From positions 523,001-587,000 of the forward strand of contig NZ_CP022655.2 of assembly GCF_002243345.2 (NCBI RefSeq): DNA of 64,000 nucleotides, written 5' to 3'. The DNA comes from Paenibacillus sp. RUD330 (GTDB taxonomy: Bacteria > Bacillota > Bacilli > Paenibacillales > Paenibacillaceae). This document shows positions 1 through 8,323 of this stretch, piece after piece (positions within the stretch are counted from its first letter, which is position 1; every line of letters starts with the position of its first letter). The notes below the pieces were generated by a model. It made no database searches and had not been told where the DNA came from. It worked only from the letters and a program-made list of their open reading frames with translations. Both the position numbers and the translations under genes were made by a program.

Positions 1-1
1 T

Positions 2-370
<369 letters not shown>

Positions 371-381
371 GGCGGAGGATG

Positions 382-484
382 CGTCCGTAAGCAGAAGATA
401 GGTCTGTAAGCGGAAGACAGGCCTGTGAGCAGAAGGTAGGTCCGTAAGCAGAAGGTGGTCTTTAAGCAGAAGGTAGGTCTGGAA
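382..484 (+). repeat. Degenerate 17-20 bp tandem repeat behind the protease gene
   Basis: About five imperfect copies of a unit like GTCCGTAAGCAGAAGGTAG run from just after the protease stop codon to the terminator. The unit resembles the end of the gene itself (GTAGGCCTGTAAGGCGGAGG, positions 355-380, stop codon included), as if the gene tail had been copied repeatedly. Confidence 0.7.
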
Positions 485-491
485 AAGAACG

Positions 492-520
492 GAGCAGCCG
501 GGTTGCCGGCTGCTCTTTTT
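492..520 (+). terminator. Rho-independent terminator of the M4 protease gene
   Basis: A perfect 10-bp stem (GAGCAGCCGG at 492-501 with CCGGCTGCTC at 506-515) has a 4-base loop and is followed by five T. Confidence 0.9.
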
Positions 521-812
521 ATGTGGGCAGGGACGAGCATTGTTGGCCGGGGAAAGCCATATATACTCTCTTTCTTAGGCGCATTCTTGGTTTTCCTGTT
601 TCACCCTTTCTACTCCGTCTTTCTATGCAGGTATACGGGAAGAATCCGGTTAGTCGAATGAAGTGGAGAGATGGAGGCGGCTTCGATCGACAATGGAATT
701 GGGGAGACGAGCGGAGCGGTACGAATGAACGACGGAAGTTGGAAAAGAGCGGCATTAAGGGGGAGGAGGAGTGGACACGAACAGGCAGTTGAACTAGCAG
801 GGAGGGGACATC

Positions 813-971
813 ATGGAATGGGCATTGGAAGAATACCGGGTGGCTGCTGATCCTGCAAAATGGCGGGTTGTCCGCATTATCGGACATCAGATCCGTTATT
901 TCGATCAAAATGTCCTATTCAAACGTTTTTCGGACATCAGATCCGTTATTTGTGAACAATTATCGGAATAG
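813..971 (+). CDS. Possible 52-residue protein running into the repeat field
   Basis: An ATG at 813 follows a good ribosome binding site (GGGAGGGG at 800-807). The 52-codon frame begins MEWALEEYRVAADPAKWRVV and ends at TAG 969-971. Its second half is read from two copies of the dispersed 22-bp motif (880 and 930), which gives HQIRYFDQ and SDIRSVIC. The first half could be a real gene start broken by the repeats, or the whole frame could be chance. I do not recognise a family. The remaining non-coding sequence from 521 to 1332 holds only the repeat array described separately. Confidence 0.25.
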   Translation: MEWALEEYRVAADPAKWRVVRIIGHQIRYFDQNVLFKRFSDIRSVICEQLSE

Positions 972-1231
972 TAGTGAGTCGATGAGAAATAACGGAACGT
1001 ATGTCCGATAGCGAGCGAAACAGCTCGAGTTTCGTGAAATAACGGAACGTATGTCCGATAGCGAGCGGAACAGCTCGAGTTTCGTGAAATAACGGAACGT
1101 ATGTCCGATAGCGAGCGAAACAGCTCGAGTTTCGTGAAATAACGGAACGTATGTCCGACCGCAAGCGGAACAGCTCAAATTACGTGAAATAACGGAACGT
1201 ATGTCCGACCGCGAGCGGAACGTATGTCCGA
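880..1231. repeat. Dispersed 22-bp motif array with 50-bp period (locus A)
   Basis: Two forward copies of a motif beginning TCGGACATCAGATCCGTTAT start at 880 and 930. Five inverted copies (AAATAACGGAACGTATGTCC and two further bases, GA) start at 987, 1037, 1087, 1137 and 1187, and a partial inverted copy sits at 1217-1231. Neighbouring same-strand copies are always exactly 50 bp apart. The 28-bp gaps are nearly identical among the first three inverted copies but unrelated between the forward and inverted sets. Similar copies with the same spacing lie at 31482-31661. There is no cas gene nearby. Confidence 0.9.
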
Positions 1232-1332
1232 CAACGAGGCGGTCTGACCTGAATTGGGCCAGCCGGAAAAATCGGCTGGCCTGAGTCCATTCCGATGCGG
1301 CCGGCCGAGGCTTCGAGAGCTTGCGCCGGACA

Positions 1333-2457
1333 TTATTTTCGCAGCAAAGCCAAATCGAACTCCGGAACGAGGCCTTCCCTCGCCGCTCGTCCGAGCAAGG
1401 ACTCGACGGCGTTGTAGCCGTCCTCGCCAAGCTCGCGGGTGAACTCGTTCACGTAGAGGGCGATGTGGGCGCTGGTGACCTCGGGCGACATTTCCTGGGC
1501 ATGGGATCGGACATAATCGGCAGATCGCGCGGGATGCTCCCAGGCGTATTCGACGGAAGCGCGAGCCCATGCCTCGATGGAGCTGCGGTCGAGGGAGCGC
1601 TTGGCAATGATGGCGCCGAGCGGAATCGGGAGGCCCGTATCGGCTTCCCACCATGCGCCCATATCGGCCATCAGCGACAGGCCGTATTCGGGATAAGTGA
1701 AGCGCGCTTCGTGAATGACGAGCCCGGCATCGATACGGCCGTCGCGGACGGCGGGCATGATTTCGTGGAAAGGCATGACGATAATTTCGCCGACGCCTCC
1801 GGGAACATTCTGCGCCGCCCAGAGCCGGAACAGCAGGTAGGCGGTCGACCGTTCGCTCGGCACAGCGACCCGCTTGCCGCTCAGCCAGGATGGATCCGCG
1901 CCGGGAGCGGCAGCTCCCATGTGGGCATGGGCCGAGCCTGCAGCAGGAACGGCCTCCTGATAGGAGGTTTGCTGCTCATCAGGGATTGTTAGGCCTGCCG
2001 AGACATCCGGCTTTGCCGCAGTATCCTGGCCTTCAGCAGCACCCGTAGCGCCAGCAGCAACCGTAGCGCCAGCAGCACCCGTAGCGCCAGCAGCGCCGTC
2101 AGCAGTGGTGCCAGCGGCGCCGTCTGCAGCATCCCCGCCGCCAGCGGCGGCTGATGCTCCCGGCATGGCGTCGGCAGAGCGGCGCGAGGTTCCGCCGCCG
2201 GCGGTCAGCACGAGTGGACCGCAGCCGCGACCCAGAGCGCCGCCGCATGGGATGAGAGCGTAGTCTTCCAGCACCCAAGGCAGGGCGGCATAGGAAATTT
2301 TCATGACCTCGGGCCCGATGCGGTCGTCTGCCCAGCCATTGGTAATGTCGATATCGGCGTAAGTCACTTCCAGCTCAGGCGCGCCTTCGATGAGGCCGTG
2401 CGCCCAAGCGTGAAAGACAAAGGTATCGTTGGGACAAGGAGAATAAGCGATTTTCAT
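1333..2457 (-). CDS. mqnD: 1,4-dihydroxy-6-naphthoate synthase MqnD with a low-complexity insertion
   Basis: This enzyme catalyses the step of the futalosine menaquinone pathway that turns cyclic dehypoxanthinyl futalosine into 1,4-dihydroxy-6-naphthoate. It has the periplasmic-binding-protein-like fold. The N-terminus MKIAYSPCPNDTFVFHAW and the segments DIDITNGWADD, VMKISYAALP and GGALGRGCGPLVL are typical, and the second half resumes at about residue 191 with WLSGKRVAVPSERSTAYLL. Between them lie roughly 105 extra residues (about 86-190) rich in Ala and Gly, encoded in part by an 18-bp repeat at about 2044-2097. The protein is 374 residues instead of the usual 270-290. Its start overlaps the mqnB stop by four bases, so the two are translationally coupled. 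Confidence 0.9.
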   Translation of the reverse strand: MKIAYSPCPNDTFVFHAWAHGLIEGAPELEVTYADIDITNGWADDRIGPEVMKISYAALPWVLEDYALIPCGGALGRGCGPLVLTAGGGTSRRSADAMPGASAAAGGGDAADGAAGTTADGAAGATGAAGATVAAGATGAAEGQDTAAKPDVSAGLTIPDEQQTSYQEAVPAAGSAHAHMGAAAPGADPSWLSGKRVAVPSERSTAYLLFRLWAAQNVPGGVGEIIVMPFHEIMPAVRDGRIDAGLVIHEARFTYPEYGLSLMADMGAWWEADTGLPIPLGAIIAKRSLDRSSIEAWARASVEYAWEHPARSADYVRSHAQEMSPEVTSAHIALYVNEFTRELGEDGYNAVESLLGRAAREGLVPEFDLALLRK

Positions 2458-3185
2458 TGGATTCCAAGCACCTCCGGCAGTAAAAATCCCGTCTTTTCAA
2501 GCGCCTTGAGCGCGTCGCCGATGCGCCAGGCTTCCCGGTCGCGCGGACCGACCGCATTGGAGATCGCCCGGATTTCCAGCGCCTCGATGCCTTGCATGGC
2601 GGCGGCTATGGCGACGCCGTAGCCTTCCATCGCTTCGGCTGCGGCTCCCGGCACCCTTGCCTGGAGCTCGGCTGCCGACTCGGCCGATCCCGTGACGGTG
2701 GACAGCGTCAGCACCGGGCCGGCTGCGGCTGCGACAGGCTCATCCGCCATGCGCAGGGCTTCGGCGATGCGTTCGGCCAGCTCTCGGTCGGCCGCTACGC
2801 GCCAGGAGCCGAAGCCGAGCTGATCCACGCTTGCGAAGCCGTCCGCCGTCTCGGCGCCCAAATCCGCCGCGATGATATCCGTCGCGATGACGACGGAGCC
2901 GACGGGTGCGATCGGGGAGAAGCCTCCGCCGATGCCGGCGCTGATGACATAGCGGAAGGAAGGGCAGCCCGCGATGGCGAGGGCGGCGCTGGCGGCTGCG
3001 GCGGCCGGGCCTACGCCGCCAGCGAGCACGATATAGCGGCCGACCCGCCGCAGCGGACCTTCGACCTCGCCGCATACTTCCGAGGGACAGGCTTTGAGCA
3101 GGCCGCGGACGACGGCGTCCCGCTCGGCTTCCACGGCGGTGACGACCAGGACGTAATGCGGCGTTGGATCCAGCTTTTTAATCAT
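2454..3185 (-). CDS. mqnB: Futalosine hydrolase MqnB
   Basis: A member of the nucleoside phosphorylase/MTAN superfamily, predicted to remove hypoxanthine from futalosine in menaquinone synthesis. The 243-residue protein shows the N-terminal strand YVLVVTAVEAERDAV, the glycine-rich GGVGPAAAAASAALA, the ISAGIGGGF segment of the purine site, and MEGYGVAIAAAMQGI, where the Glu binds the ribose hydroxyls. The start ATG at 3185 follows GGGAGAG. It is the first gene of a two-gene operon with mqnD, and this pairing supports the call. The other mqn genes are not in the window. Confidence 0.88.
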   Translation of the reverse strand: MIKKLDPTPHYVLVVTAVEAERDAVVRGLLKACPSEVCGEVEGPLRRVGRYIVLAGGVGPAAAAASAALAIAGCPSFRYVISAGIGGGFSPIAPVGSVVIATDIIAADLGAETADGFASVDQLGFGSWRVAADRELAERIAEALRMADEPVAAAAGPVLTLSTVTGSAESAAELQARVPGAAAEAMEGYGVAIAAAMQGIEALEIRAISNAVGPRDREAWRIGDALKALEKTGFLLPEVLGIQ

Positions 3186-3352
3186 GAATAGTATCTCTCC
3201 CGGGGGCTTCTTCTCCTAGAAAAAGCCCGTTAATGGTCAAGGGCATGCAGCCCGCAGGTGAAGGGCGAGAACTCGAATGCGCATGGGCAGGAGCTCGTCC
3301 GGGTCCGTGATGGACGGTTCATCTCTAACCATACTCCTATGCGGGCGTCCGT

Positions 3353-3982
3353 TCAAGGAAGCCTCCTCTCCTCCGCCAGTCTCTGTACGATAAGGACCGC
3401 AGCCTCAAGCAGGGAGGAGACGTTCCAATCCGCCGGAGATGGCTTGGTTCCATGTTTTTGAATCCTTCGCGCAGAGCCGGCCCCCTCCCGGCTGCCGCCG
3501 TCCTTCCCTTTCCTCCTGCCCGCAGCGCCGCCCACTCGAATCGTCCGCGTGCCGGCTGCGCGGCCGGCTGCGATATCGCTCTCGCGGTCTCCGATCATGT
3601 AGCTCTCGCCAAGCGAGAGGCGATGCCGCTTCGCCAGCTCCAGCAGCATGCCGGGCCGCGGCTTGCGGCAGGCGCATCCGGAATCGGGTTTATGCGGGCA
3701 GAAGGCGATGCCGTCCAGCCTTGCCCCTTTTCCCGCCAGCAGCTCCTCCAGCCGTTCATGCACCGCCTTCAGGTCCGCCAAGGACATGTAGCCGAGGCCG
3801 ACGCCGCCTTGATTCGTCACCACGTATACCCGGTAGCCCGCTTCCGCCAGCCCACGGATCGCTTCGGCGGTTCCGGGCAATAGATGGACATCGTCCGGAC
3901 CGTTCACTTGGCGTACACGCGCGGTATTCATCTCGTTGACGACGCCGTCCCGGTCCAGAAAGACCGCTTTCGCTGATTTCAT
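3353..3982 (-). CDS. HAD-family phosphatase, GmhB-like (histidinol-phosphate/heptose-bisphosphate type)
   Basis: A 209-residue HAD hydrolase of the GmhB/HisB-N subfamily. The catalytic motif FLDRDGVVN (both Asp) is at residues 8-16, motif II is in VVTNQGGVG, and the zinc loop CPHKPDSGCACRKPRPGM and the last motif GDRESDIAAG follow. The natural substrate could be D-glycero-D-manno-heptose 1,7-bisphosphate or another phosphorylated sugar or amino alcohol. I chose the ATG at 3982 because AAGGAGG lies just upstream; longer readings in this frame lack a ribosome site. The C-terminal 55 residues are basic and low in complexity. The gene is divergent from ku; a 16-bp direct repeat (TGCCATCCCGCTGCCT) occurs twice in the gap at about 4106-4155. 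Confidence 0.82.
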   Translation of the reverse strand: MKSAKAVFLDRDGVVNEMNTARVRQVNGPDDVHLLPGTAEAIRGLAEAGYRVYVVTNQGGVGLGYMSLADLKAVHERLEELLAGKGARLDGIAFCPHKPDSGCACRKPRPGMLLELAKRHRLSLGESYMIGDRESDIAAGRAAGTRTIRVGGAAGRRKGKDGGSREGAGSARRIQKHGTKPSPADWNVSSLLEAAVLIVQRLAEERRLP

Positions 3983-4256
3983 TCCCCATCCTCCTTTTCC
4001 AAATTTTTTGCCACGGGGTATTAAGCTAGGCCCGGAGCGGAGCGTGAGCGCAACGGGGCCGTTCCTTCCGAGTGGCTTTCCGCCCCTTTGCCTGTTCCGC
4101 CTCGCTGCCATCCCGCTGCCTGCTCCCAGCCGGTCTGCTGCCATCCCGCTGCCTATTTCCTTATCTTACCCCGCTCCTCGGCTTCCCATCTTGATTGGCT
4201 GTTCCCGGACAGAGGGTAATAGACACCAGACTATCCGGCAAGGAGGCATACCATCC

Positions 4257-5210
4257 ATGCAGACGATCTGGAAGGGAGCGGTCGGCTTCGGCCTCGTCAA
4301 CGTTCCGGTGCGGCTATATGCGGCTACCGAGGACAACGACATCCCGATGCGGATGCTCCACAAGAAATACAACCAGCCGATCAAGTACCACCGTACCTGT
4401 CCCAAATGCGAGGAGGACGTTTCCTGGAGCGACATCGTCAAAGGCTACGAGTATGAGGATGGCCGCTTCGTCACCTTCGAGAAGGACGAGCTGGAGCAGC
4501 TGGCTTCGAAAACCTCGCGCGAGATCCGTATCCTCGATTTTGTGGATTTGGAGGAAATAGATCCCATCTATTTTCAAAAGACCTACTATCTCTCTCCGGA
4601 GGAAACCGGCAAGCACGCCTATCGGCTGCTCGTCGAGGCGCTGAAAAGCACCCGGAAAATCGGCGTCGCCAATGTGACGATACGGCAGAAGAGCAGCCTT
4701 GCGGCTATCCGCGTCGTGGACGGAGTGCTTTCCCTCGTCACGATGTTTTATGAGGATGAGATCCGCGAGAAAAACCATATTCCGGGCCTGCCCGAGGAAG
4801 AGAAGGTCGACCGGCGGGAGCTGGACATGGCGAAGTCGCTGATCGAGCAGCTGACGGGAAGCTTCGAGCCGGAGAAATACAAGGACGAGTACCGGGAAAG
4901 GCTGCTGGAGGCGATCGAGGGCAAGGTGGAAGGCAAGGAGGTCAAGGTCGCCGAAGAGGAGGCGGAGCCGAACGTGCTGGACTTGATGGACGCGCTGCAG
5001 AAGAGTCTCAAGCAGCTGAAGCCTGCAGGCGGCACGGATTCCGGAAATGCGGACAAGCCGCGCAGGGGGGCAGCCTCCAAAGCCAAGCCGAAATCATCCA
5101 AGGCCGGGTCCTCCGCTTCCAAACCAAAGCCGTCGGAATCCAAGGCGAAGCCGGCTGCCGCCAAGCCGAAGCGCCGTTCGGGAACCCGGTCGAAAGAAAC
5201 GGGATCATAA
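4257..5210 (+). CDS. ku: Non-homologous end-joining protein Ku
   Basis: Bacterial Ku forms a homodimeric ring on DNA ends and recruits the LigD enzymes. The N-terminus MQTIWKGAVGFGLVNVPVRL is diagnostic, followed by the conserved HRTCPKC, KGYEYEDGRFV, and YFQKTYYLSPEE segments. The core ends at about residue 245. The last 60 residues are rich in Lys, Ala, Ser and Pro, a DNA-binding tail also seen in other soil bacteria. The ATG at 4257 is preceded by AAGGAGG; the frame is open further upstream but has no signal there. Three bases separate the stop from the ligase start, so ku, ligase, polymerase and probably the DUF2188 gene form one operon. Confidence 0.95.
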   Translation: MQTIWKGAVGFGLVNVPVRLYAATEDNDIPMRMLHKKYNQPIKYHRTCPKCEEDVSWSDIVKGYEYEDGRFVTFEKDELEQLASKTSREIRILDFVDLEEIDPIYFQKTYYLSPEETGKHAYRLLVEALKSTRKIGVANVTIRQKSSLAAIRVVDGVLSLVTMFYEDEIREKNHIPGLPEEEKVDRRELDMAKSLIEQLTGSFEPEKYKDEYRERLLEAIEGKVEGKEVKVAEEEAEPNVLDLMDALQKSLKQLKPAGGTDSGNADKPRRGAASKAKPKSSKAGSSASKPKPSESKAKPAAAKPKRRSGTRSKETGS

Positions 5211-5213
5211 GGG

Positions 5214-6134
5214 ATGAAGCCTTTCGTTCCGATGTCGCCGGTTTTGACGGATTGTCTGCCTGCGGGCGGCGATTGGGCCTATCAGCTGAAGTGGGACGGG
5301 TTCCGCATCATCTCCGTCCTTCGCGGCGGGGAAGCGAGCCTATGGTCGAAGCGGATGCTGCCGAAGACCGAATCCTATCCGGAGCTGGCCCATGCGCTCG
5401 AAGACTGCGCCGCCGAAGGCTTTCCGGATCTCATGCTGGACGGCGAGGCATTCCTCCTCGATCCCGATACCGCCAAGCCCAGCTTTCAGATGATGCAGGG
5501 CCGGGACAAGCTGCGCGGTCGGGAACGGATCGAGCTTGCCTCGCGTCGCCAGCCGGTCGGCTATATGATTTTCGATCTGCTGCAGGAGGGGAGCGAGGAT
5601 CTCCGGAGCTTGCCGTTCGAGGAGCGCAGCGCCCGGCTGAGAAAGCTGTGCTCCGGCTGGAAGCCTCCCTTTTTCCTTGCGGATACGTATGAGGACGGCG
5701 AGCCGCTCTGGCGGTGGGCGGAGGAGAACGGCTGGGAGGGCGTTGTCGCCAAGCGGCGCGGCAGCCGGTATTCGGAGGGCAAGGAACACGGCGACTGGTA
5801 CAAGCGGAAGACGTTTTTTCACCGCGAAGTGGATATCGTGGCTGTGCTTTATAAGGAAGGGAAGCTGTCGAGCCTGGTCATGAGCCGGCAAGGGCGGTAT
5901 ATGGGGCGCATCTCTTCGGGCTTGAACGCAAGGGCCAAGCGGCAGCTTTCCTTGCAGAAGACGACGTTGGGGGGCCAGGGAGAATTTGGCGGCAGCCTGC
6001 CGGAAGGATTGAGGGGGACCGATATCCGCTGGCTGGCCAGCCCGATCGCGGCCGGCGTGAGCGGCAGGGAGCTGACGCAGTCGGGCCTGCTGCGGCATCC
6101 CAAGCTGGAATGGCTGGAGGGGATCGTGTTATGA
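5214..6134 (+). CDS. ligD: ATP-dependent DNA ligase, stand-alone LigD ligase module
   Basis: The protein seals breaks in the NHEJ pathway with ATP. The nucleotidyltransferase motif I YQLKWDGFR (adenylated Lys at about residue 26) is followed by MLDGEAFLL (motif III), GYMIFDLL, EGVVAKRRGSRY (motif IV) and WYKRKT (motif V). An OB-fold region follows to residue 306. In Bacillus the ligase and polymerase are one polypeptide. Here the ligase ends in TGA at 6132-6134 and the polymerase begins at an ATG overlapping it, so the two activities are separate proteins made from one message. No phosphoesterase domain is present. Confidence 0.93.
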   Translation: MKPFVPMSPVLTDCLPAGGDWAYQLKWDGFRIISVLRGGEASLWSKRMLPKTESYPELAHALEDCAAEGFPDLMLDGEAFLLDPDTAKPSFQMMQGRDKLRGRERIELASRRQPVGYMIFDLLQEGSEDLRSLPFEERSARLRKLCSGWKPPFFLADTYEDGEPLWRWAEENGWEGVVAKRRGSRYSEGKEHGDWYKRKTFFHREVDIVAVLYKEGKLSSLVMSRQGRYMGRISSGLNARAKRQLSLQKTTLGGQGEFGGSLPEGLRGTDIRWLASPIAAGVSGRELTQSGLLRHPKLEWLEGIVL

Positions 6135-7021
6135 GCCGAAGCATGCTGGAGGTCGAGGGCAACCGCATCGAGATCACCCATCCGGATAAAATGCTGTGGC
6201 CGGCGCCCGGCATCCGCAAAGCCGATTATTTGCAAAAGCTCGTCGAGCTTGCTCCGTATCTTATCCGCTACTGCAGCGGACGCCGGCTGACGGCCATACG
6301 ATTTCCGAATGGCGTGGGCGGCAAGTCCTTCTACCAGAAGAACGCGCCTGAGCCGACGCCAGAATTCGTGGACATCGCCGAAGCCGGCGGAGTCCGCTAC
6401 ATCGATCTGAACTCTGTCTCGACGCTTCTCTGGCTCGGCAATCTTGGAGTGCTGGAGTTCCATCCCTCCTTCGACAAGATCGAGGACGGCATGCCGGGCG
6501 AGTGGGTGCTCGACATCGATCCGTCGGAGGAAACCCGTCCCCGCCTGATGGAGGCGGGGAGTCTGATCGGCGAGGCGCTGGACGGCATGGGCATCGCCGC
6601 CGTGCCCAAAACGTCGGGGGCGACGGGCATCCAGATCGTCACCCCGCTGGCCAAGCCGTATACGTTCGGGCAGCTTCGGAGCCTGGGAGCTTTTCTGGGG
6701 CATTATTTATCAGACAAATATCCGCGGCTGTTCACGGTGGAGCGGTCGATCCGGGCGCGCAGAGGAAGGATCTACATCGACTACGTCCAGCATGCGGCGG
6801 GCAAGAGCCTCTCGGCTCCCTACACGCCGAGAGGACGGGCGGAAGCGACCGTGAGCACGCCGCTTACTTGGGACGAGGTGCGCGGCGAAGCCGATCCGCA
6901 AGCGTTCACCCTGCATGCAATCGGGGAACGCCTACAGCGGATGGGCGATCTGCTCGCCGCGGCGGAGCCTCAGAATCTCGACGCGGTGCTGGAGTTCACG
7001 GCCAAGCGGGCCGAAGCTTGA
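6131..7021 (+). CDS. NHEJ DNA polymerase/primase, stand-alone LigD polymerase module
   Basis: An archaeo-eukaryotic primase (PrimPol) fold polymerase that fills gaps and adds nucleotides during end joining. The start ATG at 6131 overlaps the ligase stop (ATGA) and follows GGAGGGG. The sequence opens with the typical VEGNRIEITHPDKMLWP, then shows FYQKNAP, the metal-binding VLDIDPSEE at about residue 125, the KTSGATGIQI nucleotide-binding segment, and IDYVQHAAGKSLSAPYTPRG. The 296-residue length matches a complete polymerase domain. It was probably derived by fission of, or never fused with, the LigD ligase. Confidence 0.92.
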   Translation: MSRSMLEVEGNRIEITHPDKMLWPAPGIRKADYLQKLVELAPYLIRYCSGRRLTAIRFPNGVGGKSFYQKNAPEPTPEFVDIAEAGGVRYIDLNSVSTLLWLGNLGVLEFHPSFDKIEDGMPGEWVLDIDPSEETRPRLMEAGSLIGEALDGMGIAAVPKTSGATGIQIVTPLAKPYTFGQLRSLGAFLGHYLSDKYPRLFTVERSIRARRGRIYIDYVQHAAGKSLSAPYTPRGRAEATVSTPLTWDEVRGEADPQAFTLHAIGERLQRMGDLLAAAEPQNLDAVLEFTAKRAEA

Positions 7022-7070
7022 ATGTATTTGTACGCAGGTTCAAGAATTTCAATCCAGGGAGGGATTTGCA

Positions 7071-7301
7071 GTGGAAGACCAACGCAAAGGGAATGTGCAT
7101 ATTACGCCGGACGGAGACGGGGGATGGGTAACCCAGCGCGAAGGACGCGTGCTCAGCCGTCACGATACGAAGGCGGAAGCCGAGGAGCGCGGCCGGGAAG
7201 AGGCGCGCCAAGCGAAGACGGAGCTGAAAATCCATACCAAAAATGGCCGGATCAGCGAATCCCACAGCTACGGCAACGACCCCTTCCCGCCGAGAGGCTG
7301 A
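7071..7301 (+). CDS. DUF2188 domain protein
   Basis: A 76-residue protein with the DUF2188 pattern: HITPDGDGGWVTQREGRVLSRHDTK, then an Ala/Glu/Arg-rich helix AEAEERGREEARQAK, then the ending ELKIHTKNGRISESHSYGNDPFP. Members are small, and their biochemical role is unknown. I place the start at the GTG at 7071, which has AGGGAGGG nine bases upstream; no ATG fits the domain. It lies 49 bases behind the polymerase gene, before the first terminator, so co-transcription with the NHEJ genes is likely, but a repair role is only inferred. Confidence 0.75.
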   Translation: MEDQRKGNVHITPDGDGGWVTQREGRVLSRHDTKAEAEERGREEARQAKTELKIHTKNGRISESHSYGNDPFPPRG

Positions 7302-7380
7302 CGGGCAGCGGGGCTTGCCGAGCGTTTATCGATAGATTTGAGGCAGGTTTTAATTTCCTTGAACATGAAATGGTTAACGC

Positions 7381-7425
7381 AAAAACCGGTCCGCGGGCCT
7401 GATGGCCAGCCGGAGCCGGTTTTTT
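7381..7425. terminator. Bidirectional terminator between convergent operons
   Basis: AAAAACCGG (7381-7389) pairs perfectly with CCGGTTTTT (7416-7424), with a small GGCC-TGAT-GGCC hairpin inside. It can serve the NHEJ operon on the plus strand and the PadR operon on the minus strand. Confidence 0.8.
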
Positions 7426-7435
7426 GCGGTTGCGG

Positions 7436-8323
7436 TCAACGCTGCTTGAAGGATATGTTCCCTGACCCGGCCGATAGATGGACCGGGATTTCGCCGTTCC
7501 CGAACACGATCGTATCGATGTCGGCATCTCCTTTTCTCTCTCCGCCGCCCCAGTCGATGCGGAAGCTGCCGGAACCCGTGGAATAGCTGACGGCGGCGGA
7601 ATCCGGTGCTTTTTTCGTCTGGATCGTGACGTTGCCGCTGCCGGAGCGGGCCTCGAGCGGATGCATGAGAGCGTCGAGCTGGACGCGGATGTTGCCGCTG
7701 CTGGTCTTCGCCTTGATCGCCCCTTCTACGTCCGTCAGGCCGATATTGCCGCTGCCGACGGTCGTCTCAAGCTCATTCATACGGCTTTGTTCGATCGACA
7801 GGTTGCCGGAGCTTGTTCTAATCTTGGCCTCGACCGCTTCGGCCTCGCTTACTTCCACGTTGCCGGAGCCGTTGTCAAGCTCCAGAACGGTGGCCTTCAG
7901 CCCTTCAAGGCTGATGTCGCCGCTTCCGGAATCCACGATGATGGAGTCGTATTGACGCTCCGGCAACGATATCTCCAGATTCACGTTGACGATGTTGAGG
8001 CCCATCGTGAAGCCGGTGCTGGCATCGCTCTTCAGGATGGCCGTATCGCCTTCCTTGAGAAGTTCGACACGGATTTTTTTCAGAGCTTTTCCGTTCGCCT
8101 TGCCGGTGGCGGCCGCTTCGATGACATCCGCCTTTCCTTTGACCAGGGTGATGTCCATGCTGCCGGATTCCACCTTGAGGCGGGCAATGCCGGCAGCGGG
8201 GATTTCCTTGCGGATATCGACCTCCTTCAAGCCGAAGCTGAGGTCGGAGCCGGCAAAGGTGAAGCCCCCTCCGACCAAGCCGGCCAGAAGCAGGATGAGC
8301 GCGAACACGACGAGCTTGCGCAT
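7436..8323 (-). CDS. DUF4097 beta-helix/adhesin-like envelope protein
   Basis: A 295-residue protein with an N-terminal hydrophobic segment (about residues 1-25, MRKLVVFALILLLAGLVGG), so it is exported or anchored facing outward. The rest is a series of about ten short rungs with recurring SGSGDISLEG, NGSGNVEV, SSGNLSIE, VGSGNIGL and SSGNIRV motifs, the signature of the DUF4097 repeat fold. Its function is unknown. Its start overlaps the stop of the DUF1700 gene (TGATG), with GGGAGG upstream. With PadR and DUF1700 it forms a three-gene operon common in Bacillales. Confidence 0.85.
   Translation of the reverse strand: MRKLVVFALILLLAGLVGGGFTFAGSDLSFGLKEVDIRKEIPAAGIARLKVESGSMDITLVKGKADVIEAAATGKANGKALKKIRVELLKEGDTAILKSDASTGFTMGLNIVNVNLEISLPERQYDSIIVDSGSGDISLEGLKATVLELDNGSGNVEVSEAEAVEAKIRTSSGNLSIEQSRMNELETTVGSGNIGLTDVEGAIKAKTSSGNIRVQLDALMHPLEARSGSGNVTIQTKKAPDSAAVSYSTGSGSFRIDWGGGERKGDADIDTIVFGNGEIPVHLSAGSGNISFKQR

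Noticed and set aside
880..1231. CRISPR array
   Set aside because: The 22-bp repeat and 28-bp gap lengths are CRISPR-like, but three successive gaps are nearly identical, copies occur in both orientations in one locus, there is no leader, and no cas gene is in the window.
960..1430. Repeat-encoded proteins (SDIRSVISRN repeats)
   Set aside because: The frame is open only because the 50-bp units lack stops; it has no ribosome site and overlaps the mqnD end.
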